Source of the DNA: an uncultured Prevotellaceae bacterium
GTDB taxonomy: Bacteria; Bacteroidota; Bacteroidia; Bacteroidales; Bacteroidaceae
Assembly (NCBI GenBank): GCA_947166305.1
Contig: CAMVDV010000010.1
Span: forward strand, 1-64,000
Direction of reading: 5' to 3'
Length of the DNA: 64,000 nt
This document shows, one piece after another, positions 57,153 to 64,000 of this stretch. A program made the position numbers and the translations under genes. The stretch's first letter is position 1, and each line of letters opens with the position of its first letter. A model generated the notes under the pieces. The model was not told the origin of the DNA. It did no database searches and saw only the letters and a list, made by a program, of their open reading frames with translations.

Positions 57153-57856
57153 CGAAATTTAATTCAAACCTCCAAACTTTATCTTTGCGAACTTCACTTT
57201 CTTCTTTTACTTTTAATTCGCAAACTCAAACTTTACAAAACAAAATTCTCGGTTTGCATACACATACTTTTGTTCGTCAAACCACGCTATCTGTCACAAA
57301 ATCAAGTTAAAGTAAAGCACTTTTCCAAAATCCTTTAATTTCTTGGCTCAAATTTACTAATGCAATCTGTCATTTTGTGTTTTGTGACATTATTGCCATA
57401 AAATTGCCGAAACGATGCCTTCGTGTGCAATAATCTTGCTCTGTTTGTTCTAAAAAACTCACGCTAAACTCTGAGTTTCAAATAATAATAGTAATGTATA
57501 ATCCATGCATAACATTCCGTTTGTTTATGCGCATCGGGTTGTTTTGGTTTTGACTTTCAAATTTACAAACCTAAACCTACAGTTCATGCATATTGCTCTT
57601 TTGTAAACTAAACCCTGCCCTGGATTTGGTTTTGCAAAGGAGTGGCAGGGTTTTGCTTTGTAAAGTGAAAGTGGAGGAAAACGGGGAAAAACGTTGAAAA
57701 CAAGGGAAAATGAAGTTTTAGCCCGCGGGCAAGGCCAAGGGCAAGCACGGCGAATTTTACGCGATTCTCAGGAGCATAATTTTCGCATAAAGCATTTTCT
57801 TTCAGGCGTTAAAGCCCAAAATTGACGATAAGAAGAAAAGGCCGAAAAAAATTAAT
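57153..57856. other. About 700-bp gap with one hairpin
   Basis: No convincing gene on either strand. A+T-rich to 57600 with scattered TTTG boxes. A stem AACCCTGCC (57611-57619) with GGCAGGGTT (57644-57652) is followed by TTTG and is probably a terminator, with holA (minus) ending at 57857. A small RNA here is possible but not shown. Confidence 0.5.
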
Positions 57857-58876
57857 TTAGTGCAAAATGAAGAAGATTAGGTCTTGCAGAAGCTCCTCAT
57901 GAGGCGTTCTGCAGCCTCCCACTCCCTTGCTTTTGGCATCAGTTTGGCGTATTTCGCTCAAAATTTGCATTACTTTGACTCCCGAATAGTTTCTTCTGGC
58001 CGGTCCGATGTCTTGTCTCACCTTCCATTCCGTCTTGCCGAGCCACGTCGCTATGCCTGCGTCGGTTCTGTCAGGAGCGTAGTATGAGAGCATAACGTCG
58101 GAAAAAAATGTAAACAAACTGGAAAGAGTTTTCGTGATGAAAAAGCTTCGCGGGTTGCCTTGGTAGTATTTTACGATTTGATTTGCACGAAAGATGTTCC
58201 GACTGGCAAGGGCTGCCTGGAGTTCAAAGTCGTTGAAGTCCTTGCTCATGCCAGTCTGTTCTTCCACGAGAGCTGTGCTCACCACCCTATTGCCCTGCGG
58301 CAAGGCGAGCAGAAGTTTGTCCATCTCGGTGGTGAGACGGCTGAGGTCGGACCCGACGTGGCCTGCTATCATCTGCACAGCCTGCGGCTCTATGTCGGCG
58401 CCATGCTGGCTCAAGTAGTGGGAGATGAACGGCGGGAGCTGGTTATCGTAGAGTCTTTTGCTCTCGAAGAGCACGCCCACTTGCTGGATGGCCTTTGCCA
58501 CGGTCTTGCGCATGTCGAGCTTTCCGTGCTTATGACAAAAGATGAGAACGGTGGAAGGCGTGAGGTGGGCGAGGTACGACTCGAGGCCTTCGAGCGAACG
58601 GATGGCTTGTGCTTCCCTGACGAGGACTACCCTTCGCTCTGCCATCATGGGGTATGCGTGGGCCAACTCAATGACTTTGTCGATGTCGACCTCTGCTCCG
58701 TAGACGATGTCGAGGTTGAAATCTCGCTCATCGGGCGTGAGTGTGGCGTCGACCACTGCGTCGCTCAGGCGGTCGATGTAGTAGTCTTCGTCGCCCATCA
58801 AGTAGTAAACGGGTGCTATCTTCTTTGCTTTTACGTCGCGCAGGACTTCGTCGTATGTGATACCTCTGGCTGCCAT
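57857..58876 (-). CDS. holA: DNA polymerase III subunit delta
   Basis: 339 residues. Clamp-loader delta subunit that opens the sliding clamp. Blocks typical of Bacteroidetes HolA: APVYYLMGDEDYYIDRLSDAV, NLDIVYGAEVDIDKVIELA, PMMAERRVVLVREAQ, then the C-terminal collar region EEQTGMSKDFNDFELQAAL and FFITKTLSSLFTFFSDV. Normal length. A long octamer array directly precedes its start codon. Confidence 0.94.
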   Translation of the reverse strand: MAARGITYDEVLRDVKAKKIAPVYYLMGDEDYYIDRLSDAVVDATLTPDERDFNLDIVYGAEVDIDKVIELAHAYPMMAERRVVLVREAQAIRSLEGLESYLAHLTPSTVLIFCHKHGKLDMRKTVAKAIQQVGVLFESKRLYDNQLPPFISHYLSQHGADIEPQAVQMIAGHVGSDLSRLTTEMDKLLLALPQGNRVVSTALVEEQTGMSKDFNDFELQAALASRNIFRANQIVKYYQGNPRSFFITKTLSSLFTFFSDVMLSYYAPDRTDAGIATWLGKTEWKVRQDIGPARRNYSGVKVMQILSEIRQTDAKSKGVGGCRTPHEELLQDLIFFILH

Positions 58877-58880
58877 TTAT

Positions 58881-58968
58881 AAAAGGTGAAAAGGTGAAAG
58901 AGTGAAAGGGTTAAAAAGTTAAAAGGTTAAAAAGTTAAAAGGTTGAAAAGTTAAAAGGGGAAAAGTGT
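58881..58968. repeat. Octamer array (AAAAGGTT), 11 units
   Basis: Eleven consecutive 8-bp units: AAAAGGTG, AAAAGGTG, AAAGAGTG, AAAGGGTT, AAAAAGTT, AAAAGGTT and so on, between the end of amn and the start of holA. The clearest 8-bp array in the window. Confidence 0.92.
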
Positions 58969-59045
58969 GGACGACGGGGAGGGTGAGTGGTCCCGGCGTG
59001 CAGGGTGTTTCCGCCTTTCGGCTTTCCTGTCCTCTGTTTCTGCGT

Positions 59046-59822
59046 TCAGTAGTCGAACTTCAGGTGTCGGACTGTCTTCTTGTCTTGCTTGATCATCTCG
59101 AGGGCTTGTATGCCCATCTTGACGTGATCGGCAACGAATCCTGCGGTGACGTGTCGGTCGCTCTCGCTTGTCTTGACGCCGTCGGGGGTCATGGGGTTGT
59201 CGCTGACGAGGAGGAGTGCTCCTGTTGGGATGTGATTGGCAAAGCCGCAGGTAAAGAGGGTGGCGGTCTCCATGTCGACGGCCATTGCCCTTGTCTTCCT
59301 GAGGTATTCCTTGAACTGCTCATCGTGTTCCCATACGCGCCTATTGGTAGTGTATACGGTTCCCGTCCAGTAGTCATATCCGAGGTCTCGAATGGTGCTG
59401 CTGACGGCACGCTGCAGCATGAATGCGGGCAGTGCGGGCACTTCCGGGGGGAAGTAGTCGTTGCTTGTTCCCTCTCCCCTGATGCCTGCTATGGGCAGAA
59501 CGAGGTCTCCGAGCTGTGTCTTCGAGGAGATGCCTCCGCACTTGCCGAGGAAGAGGCATGCCCTGGGCTTTATTGCGCTGAGCAAGTCCATGATGATGGC
59601 TGCGTTGGGGCTTCCCATTCCGAAGTTGATGATGGTGATGCCGTCGGCCGTGGCGCACCTCATGTTGGACGAGTAGTCGGGTTTCTCCATGCCGAACTGT
59701 TCGCAGAAGATATCAACGTAGTTGTTGAAGTTGGTGAGCAGAATGTATGTGCCGAAGCTGTCGAGCGACATTTGTGTGTATCTTGGCAACCAATTCTCTA
59801 CAATTTCTTGCTTTGTCTTCAT
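59046..59822 (-). CDS. amn: AMP nucleosidase
   Basis: 258 residues. Hydrolyses AMP to adenine and ribose 5-phosphate; nucleoside phosphorylase fold. Blocks: ITIINFGMGSPNAAIIMDLL, FLGKCGGISSKTQLGDLVLP, TGTVYTTNRRVWEHDEQF, MAVDMETATLFTCGF and LLVSDNPMTPDGVKT. This is the short Bacteroidetes form without the N-terminal extension of E. coli Amn. Promoter box at 59842-59849. Confidence 0.95.
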   Translation of the reverse strand: MKTKQEIVENWLPRYTQMSLDSFGTYILLTNFNNYVDIFCEQFGMEKPDYSSNMRCATADGITIINFGMGSPNAAIIMDLLSAIKPRACLFLGKCGGISSKTQLGDLVLPIAGIRGEGTSNDYFPPEVPALPAFMLQRAVSSTIRDLGYDYWTGTVYTTNRRVWEHDEQFKEYLRKTRAMAVDMETATLFTCGFANHIPTGALLLVSDNPMTPDGVKTSESDRHVTAGFVADHVKMGIQALEMIKQDKKTVRHLKFDY

Positions 59823-59841
59823 CTTTTGTGTAATTTTGCAG

Positions 59842-59849
59842 CAAAGATA
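59842..59849 (-). promoter_or_regulatory. -7 box for amn
   Basis: Minus-strand TATCTTTG, 20 bp before the start at 59822. Confidence 0.7.
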
Positions 59850-59854
59850 CGAAA

Positions 59855-59892
59855 TTATTCATAATTCATGATTAACAATTCACAATTATTTT
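59855..59892. repeat. 7-bp array (ATTCATA)
   Basis: ATTCATA, ATTCATG, ATTAACA, ATTCACA units between the divergent amn and HsdR-N genes. Confidence 0.7.
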
Positions 59893-59907
59893 CCTGTTTG
59901 ATGCATA

Positions 59908-60366
59908 ATGGACACACTTAACCTACCGATAACAGACCTTAAAGTTGTCGTGAAGGAGGGCAAGGCTCAGGTTTTCGACCCTCTGCGCCGGCGGTATGTG
60001 GCCCTGACGCCTGAGGAATGGGTGCGGCAGCAGTTTGTGGGATTCCTGGTGCGCGACAAGGGCTACCCTGCTTCGTGCATCGGCAACGAAGTGTCCATCA
60101 CGCTCAATGGCACGAGGAAACGTTGCGACACGGTGGTGTATGATGGCAATGCACAGCCAGCATTGATTGTGGAATACAAGGCGCCGCAGGTGGAAATCAC
60201 GCAGCAGGTGTTCGAACAGATAAGCCGCTACAACATCTCACTGCGCGTGAAATGGCTCATCGTGAGCAACGGTCTGGAGCACTATTGTTGCCGCATCGAC
60301 TACGAGGGCGGCACCTATCGTTTCGTGGAGGACATCCCTTCCTACGGCGACCTCTGCGAGGGTTAG
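59908..60366 (+). CDS. HsdR N-terminal-domain protein (PD-(D/E)XK fold)
   Basis: 152 residues. Contains only the nuclease-like N-terminal domain of type I restriction HsdR: PEEWVRQQFVGFLVRDKGYP, KRCDTVVYDGNAQPALIVEYKAP with the D...ExK active site, then QQVFEQISRYNISLRVKWLIVSNG. A common stand-alone protein in Bacteroidetes, not tied to hsdM or hsdS genes, so its role is probably not classical restriction. Its N terminus MDTLNLPITDLKV matches the group. Transcribed divergently from amn. Confidence 0.92.
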   Translation: MDTLNLPITDLKVVVKEGKAQVFDPLRRRYVALTPEEWVRQQFVGFLVRDKGYPASCIGNEVSITLNGTRKRCDTVVYDGNAQPALIVEYKAPQVEITQQVFEQISRYNISLRVKWLIVSNGLEHYCCRIDYEGGTYRFVEDIPSYGDLCEG

Positions 60367-60491
60367 CCGCCCCACCCTCCTTTCCGCCATCTGCCGCCTG
60401 CCTTCCTGCTGACATCGGGACAATTGTTCCACAGGAAACCTACAGGGTTTCTTCCGACAGCGGGGAAAAGAGCAGAAAAACAGCCTACGGC

Positions 60492-60522
60492 TTTGTTATT
60501 TCCGTTAAATGTCGTACCTTTG
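60492..60522 (+). promoter_or_regulatory. Promoter of the exopolysaccharide locus
   Basis: TTTG (60492-60495), 19-bp spacer, TACCTTTG (60515-60522), a textbook Bacteroidetes promoter about 360 bp before the first gene. Confidence 0.78.
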
Positions 60523-60623
60523 CAAAATATTATGCGAACATTTCGACCATATACAAGCAAACTTACACAATAAAACGCCCCTCGCGCGCGTTATATATAT
60601 ATAATGTATAATAATTGAAGCTT

Positions 60624-60654
60624 CGGGAGTAGCCTCCCGGGGTGGGGAAACCCC
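60624..60654 (+). promoter_or_regulatory. Hairpins in the exopolysaccharide leader
   Basis: CGGGAG TAGC CTCCCG (60624-60639) and GGGG AAA CCCC (60644-60654) in the long leader. Possible attenuator or folded leader element; not proven. Confidence 0.45.
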
Positions 60655-60724
60655 TCTGCCCCCCTGCTCCCAAGGACACAGAAAACGACAAGAGACGAAA
60701 AGGAAAGGAGTGACAGCCGAAAAA

Positions 60725-60812
60725 CTCAGCGTGCGGCGATGGCAAACGTAGCGTGCGGCGTTGACAAACGTAGCGTGCGGCGTTGACAAACGTAGCGTGC
60801 CAAGGTTTCCAG
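60725..60812. repeat. Array K: exact 22-bp tandem repeats (CGTAGCGTGCGGCGTTGAC)
   Basis: Anchors at 60725, 60747, 60769 and 60791, each 22 bp. Lies inside the transcribed leader of the exopolysaccharide locus. Confidence 0.92.
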
Positions 60813-60879
60813 AGAGCCTGCCATCGGAGAGAACTCCCGAAACTTGAATATCACACAAGAAAACAAACAAACCTCAAAT

Positions 60880-63321
60880 ATGAAGACAAAATCCTTACTG
60901 CTGCTAATGCTCATGGCTCTGCCGCCGCTGTTCACGAATGAGGCGAAGGCCCAGAGCATGTCCGACGACCAAGTGCTGACCTACATCGCCAAGGAGACAC
61001 GGAACGGTGCCACGCAGAGCGCCATCGCCACAGAACTGATAAGCAAAGGCGTCACCATGTCACAGCTTCAGCGCGTGCGCCGCAAGGCCGAGCGCATGAA
61101 GGCCGAGGAACAGACCGCCGTCAATGCCGCCGCACACCAGGAAGAGGTGGGCATGACCGACGAAGAGAAGGCCGAGGAGCTGACAACCCCCAGAAACGAC
61201 ATCACCACCAGGACTGACATCCGCAACGAGCGCAAAGTCTTCGGCCGCGACATCTTCTCCTCGCACAACCTCACCTTCGCGCCCTCGCAGAACATGTCCA
61301 CGCCCCAAAACTATCTCCTCGGGCCTGGCGACGAAGTCACCATCAACATCTGGGGCGCGAGCCAGCAAACTATCGCACAAACCATCTCGCCCGACGGCTA
61401 CATCGTGGTGAGCGGCGTAGGACCCATACGCCTCGCCGGACTATCCGTGAGCAAGGCCAAGGAAACCCTCCGCGCCAAACTCGGACAAAGCTACGCCGAC
61501 AGCCAGTTCGACCTCTCCCTCACCGACCTCCGCTCCATACAAGTGCAGGTGATGGGCGAAGTGCTCCGACCCGGCACCTACACCCTCTCCAGCCTCTCCA
61601 CAGCCTTCAACGCACTCTACGCCGCAGGCGGCATCAACGACATCGGCACCCTGCGCGACATACGCGTCTACCGTCGCGGACGACAGATAGCAGACATCGA
61701 CGTCTACGACTACCTCCTCCACGCCAACGACACACGCGACATACGCCTCTCCGACGGCGACATCATCAAGGTAGGCCCCTACGACTGCCTCGTCAAGATA
61801 GCAGGCCACGTCAAGCGACCCATGTGGTATGAGATGAAAAAGACCGAGACGGTGAAAGACCTCCTGGAGTATGCCGGCGGATACGACGGGAAAGCCTACA
61901 CCAAAGGCCTCAGGCTGAAGCGCACCATGGGCTCGGAATACTCCATCTACTCCGTCGAAGAAGCCCAGATGGCCTCCTTCCAGCTCGCCGACGGCGACCT
62001 CGTGGAAGCCGACGAGAACCTCGTCCGCTACAACAACATGGTAGAGGTGCGAGGCGCAGTCAAGCACCCCGGCGAATACCAGCTCGGCGACAAGATACAA
62101 AGCGTCAAAGACCTCCTCACCGCAGCCGACGGCCTCATCGAAAGTGCCTACACCAAACGCGCCGTCATGCACCGCGAGAAAGAAGACAAGAGCCGCGAAA
62201 TCCTCAGCATCGACGCCAAGGGTATCCTCGACGGGACAGCCGTCGACATCCCACTCCGCAATGGCGACGTCCTCTTCATCCCCGACAATCTCGATATGCA
62301 AGGCAACCTCACCGTCCAAGTCAACGGCGAAATCAACTACCCCGGCACTTACCCCTACGCACAACACACCACCCTGCGCGAGATGATACTCCTGGCCGGC
62401 GGCATCACCCAAGCCGGTTCGCTGGCACGCGTCGATGTCTTCCGCCGCCTGCGCGACGTCGATGCCACCGAAGACAACGCTGCTGCCGCCCAACACTTCA
62501 GCCTCGCACTCAACGAAGACTTCAGCCTCGTGCGCGACACCATCTTCGAGCTCGCACCGTTCGACATCGTCTACGTCCGCAAGTCACCGGCCTACGAAGA
62601 GCAACGGAACATCTCAGTGACAGGCCAGGTCAACTTCCCCGGCACCTACACCATGACAAAGAAAGGCTACCGCCTCTCCGACCTCATCCGCGACTGCGGC
62701 GGTTTCACCGACCACAGCTACCCCCGGGGAGCATCACTCCAGCGCATCATGACACCCAGAGAACGCGAGCAGCGCAACGACAACAACCTCCGCGCACAGA
62801 TAGACATCTATGAAAGCGGACTGCGCGACGGCAAAGACCTCAACATCCAGCTCGCCGACTCCCTCCTCTCCCTAAAGGCCAACACATCGAACAACTACTC
62901 CATCGCCATCGACATGGAGAAAGCCATGAAGAACCCCGGCTCCGTCCACGACCTCGTACTGCGAGAAGGCGACGTACTCAACATCCCTAAGCCCGACTAC
63001 ACCGTCAAAGTGAGCGGCGAAGTGATGCATCCCGTCTCAATGGCCTACGAAAAAGGCAAAAGCGTCAAATACTACATCCGCCACGCCGGAGGCTATGCAC
63101 GCAAAGCCTACAAGCGCCACGCCTACGGCATACACATGAACGGCAGCGTCATCAAGCTCTCACGCAACACAGCCAAGCACATCGAGCCAGGCACCGAAAT
63201 CGTCGTACCATCCAAGGCAGGACACAACAAGATGTCAACCCCGGAGATCATGTCCACAGCCTCCACCGCTGCATCGCTCTCCTCCGTCATCGTGGCAATA
63301 ATGCACATCATCACAAAATAA
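60880..63321 (+). CDS. Large SLBB polysaccharide export protein (Wza-like)
   Basis: 813 residues from ATG 60880. Signal peptide MKTKSLLLLMLMALPPLFTNEAKAQ, a helical region (about 26-110), the Poly_export domain (YLLGPGDEVTINIWGASQQ, ISPDGYIVVSGVGPIRLAG) and then a series of SLBB repeats (VMGEVLRPGTYTL, VRGAVKHPGEYQLG, VNGEINYPGTYPY, VTGQVNFPGTYTM, VSGEVMHPVSMAY). The hydrophobic C terminus (SVIVAIMHIITK) would reach the outer membrane. Secretes exopolysaccharide or capsule. The frame extends to a TTG at 60844 that is not used. First gene of an operon with a Wzz-like gene 5 bp further on. Confidence 0.93.
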   Translation: MKTKSLLLLMLMALPPLFTNEAKAQSMSDDQVLTYIAKETRNGATQSAIATELISKGVTMSQLQRVRRKAERMKAEEQTAVNAAAHQEEVGMTDEEKAEELTTPRNDITTRTDIRNERKVFGRDIFSSHNLTFAPSQNMSTPQNYLLGPGDEVTINIWGASQQTIAQTISPDGYIVVSGVGPIRLAGLSVSKAKETLRAKLGQSYADSQFDLSLTDLRSIQVQVMGEVLRPGTYTLSSLSTAFNALYAAGGINDIGTLRDIRVYRRGRQIADIDVYDYLLHANDTRDIRLSDGDIIKVGPYDCLVKIAGHVKRPMWYEMKKTETVKDLLEYAGGYDGKAYTKGLRLKRTMGSEYSIYSVEEAQMASFQLADGDLVEADENLVRYNNMVEVRGAVKHPGEYQLGDKIQSVKDLLTAADGLIESAYTKRAVMHREKEDKSREILSIDAKGILDGTAVDIPLRNGDVLFIPDNLDMQGNLTVQVNGEINYPGTYPYAQHTTLREMILLAGGITQAGSLARVDVFRRLRDVDATEDNAAAAQHFSLALNEDFSLVRDTIFELAPFDIVYVRKSPAYEEQRNISVTGQVNFPGTYTMTKKGYRLSDLIRDCGGFTDHSYPRGASLQRIMTPREREQRNDNNLRAQIDIYESGLRDGKDLNIQLADSLLSLKANTSNNYSIAIDMEKAMKNPGSVHDLVLREGDVLNIPKPDYTVKVSGEVMHPVSMAYEKGKSVKYYIRHAGGYARKAYKRHAYGIHMNGSVIKLSRNTAKHIEPGTEIVVPSKAGHNKMSTPEIMSTASTAASLSSVIVAIMHIITK

Positions 63322-63326
63322 ACGCC

Positions 63327-64000
63327 ATGGAACAAAGCAACAGCCAGCAGGTCATCGACCTCACAAAGATATTCAACATCCTTTGGCAGAAACGCCGCAC
63401 CTTCTTCAAAGTCTGGGCCGTGACGTTCGTCCTCGCCTGCATCTGGATCTTCCCCCAGCCACGCTTCTACACATGCACCGTGAAGCTCGCCCCGGAAATG
63501 AACGGCGACCAAGGCTTCGGCGGCTTCTCCAGCATCGCCTCCACCTTCGGCCTCAGCGCAGGAAACGGAAGCCACGACGCCATCTATCCACAGCTCTATC
63601 CCGAACTCTTTGAGAACCCCGAGTTCATCGTCGGGCTCTTCGGCATCCACGTCACCACCAAGGAAGGCGACATCTCCACCGATTACTTCAACTACATCAA
63701 GAAACACCAGAAGAAGAACGCACTGACATGGCCCTTCCGCTTCGTAATGGGAAAAATCAAAGGCCTGTTCGCCGAGGAAGACAACACTCCCAGAGCCGCA
63801 GGAGCCACCGGCATCAACCCCTTCCTGATGAACAAGAAAGACTTCGAAATCATGGCCGGCATCATGGGACGCATTAGCTGCTCCGTCGACAAGAAGAACT
63901 ATGTCGTCTCCATCACCGTCAAAGACCAAGACCCCCTTGTCTGTGCCGTCATGGCAGACAGCGTGAAGCAACACCTGCAGGACTTCATCATACGTTACCG
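63327..64000 (+). CDS. Wzz-like chain-length determinant, partial (runs off window)
   Basis: At least 224 residues, open to the end of the window. Starts MEQSNSQQVIDLTKIFNILW, a membrane helix at about 28-46 (FKVWAVTFVLACIWIFPQP), then a periplasmic region with YTCTVKLAPEM and GGFSSIASTFGLSAG, typical of Wzz/Wzc polysaccharide co-polymerases. Controls chain length and couples polymerisation to export through the Wza-like protein. The second helix and any kinase domain lie beyond the window. Stop codon not seen. Confidence 0.9.
   Translation, partial: MEQSNSQQVIDLTKIFNILWQKRRTFFKVWAVTFVLACIWIFPQPRFYTCTVKLAPEMNGDQGFGGFSSIASTFGLSAGNGSHDAIYPQLYPELFENPEFIVGLFGIHVTTKEGDISTDYFNYIKKHQKKNALTWPFRFVMGKIKGLFAEEDNTPRAAGATGINPFLMNKKDFEIMAGIMGRISCSVDKKNYVVSITVKDQDPLVCAVMADSVKQHLQDFIIRY

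Noticed and set aside
15529..60812. 22-bp arrays as CRISPR arrays
   Set aside because: Units are directly joined without unique spacers, the units are shorter than usual CRISPR repeats, and no cas gene is in the window.
61441..62496. 351-residue minus-strand frame over the SLBB gene
   Set aside because: Shadow; valine/glycine-rich with no domain.
63123..63974. 283-residue minus-strand frame at the window end
   Set aside because: Opposite to the Wzz-like gene, which has a proper start 5 bp after the Wza-like gene.
1..64000. tRNA or rRNA genes
   Set aside because: I looked for cloverleaf-like stems and CCA ends in the larger spacers and saw none; a tRNA search program was not available.

Overview
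The window reads as a Bacteroidales chromosome, most like a Prevotellaceae member. Direct evidence: most promoters fit the Bacteroidetes pattern (TAnnTTTG at -7, often with TTTG or TTG about 19 bp upstream); the gene families are typical of the group (DUF4369-TlpA reductases, GH92 mannosidase, BT0820-type HAD protein, DUF6359 and DUF4250 proteins, a PorE-like OmpA protein of the type IX secretion system); and ribosomal genes run rplM-rpsI-rpsB-tsf. I did not assign a species. Layout: 1-6.8 kb is the right part of an integrated, visibly A+T-richer mobile island: two unknown ORFs, a C5-cytosine methyltransferase, two excisionase-like HTH proteins, a tyrosine recombinase, a small zinc-ribbon protein and a second, opposed tyrosine recombinase. 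From 6.9 kb on the sequence is G+C-rich core chromosome. 6.9-20 kb holds a cobalamin adenosyltransferase, a secreted beta-helix protein, a repeat lipoprotein, a flavin reductase, a secreted endonuclease/phosphatase-fold protein, a large secreted zinc metalloprotease, the PorE-like lipoprotein and topoisomerase III. 20.6-26.1 kb is a run of four thioredoxin-fold TlpA-like proteins plus an S41-type protease. 26-33.8 kb carries housekeeping genes (gpsA, recG, ispD, a DJ-1 protein, nadK) and an ABC exporter. 33.9-39.2 kb holds GH92, a polysaccharide flippase and a GT2 glycosyltransferase. 39.3-42.7 kb is the ribosomal block. 43-50.5 kb holds an MCE (MlaD-type) protein, a cell-wall amidase, small membrane proteins, an export lipoprotein, an outer-membrane barrel, a transglutaminase-dockerin protein and a LOG protein. 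50.6-56.2 kb is one leftward series: PI-PLC-like protein, small ORF, zeta-toxin-like kinase, trmD, pyrD, pyrK. 56.6-60.4 kb has an HTH regulator, holA, amn and an HsdR-N-domain protein. From 60.5 kb a strong promoter and a roughly 350-nt leader open an exopolysaccharide locus (Wza-like, then Wzz-like) that runs off the window.

The most unusual feature is the spacer DNA. At least nine loci carry short tandem arrays with a repeat period of exactly 22 bp (about two helical turns), a tenth is looser, and each locus has its own sequence. In six of them the units align on one shared pattern with an AACGTG-like core. Other spacers carry arrays with 8-bp, 7-bp and 10-bp periods. The same kinds of DNA also sit in frame inside genes: a 46-residue octamer-derived insert in RecG between helicase motifs II and III, a short insert in the secreted endonuclease-fold protein, palindromic inserts in topoisomerase III and the GT2 enzyme, and a C-terminal extension of the PI-PLC-like protein. 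I saw no tRNA, rRNA, CRISPR array or replication origin. All family assignments come from reading motifs by eye; no database search was run.
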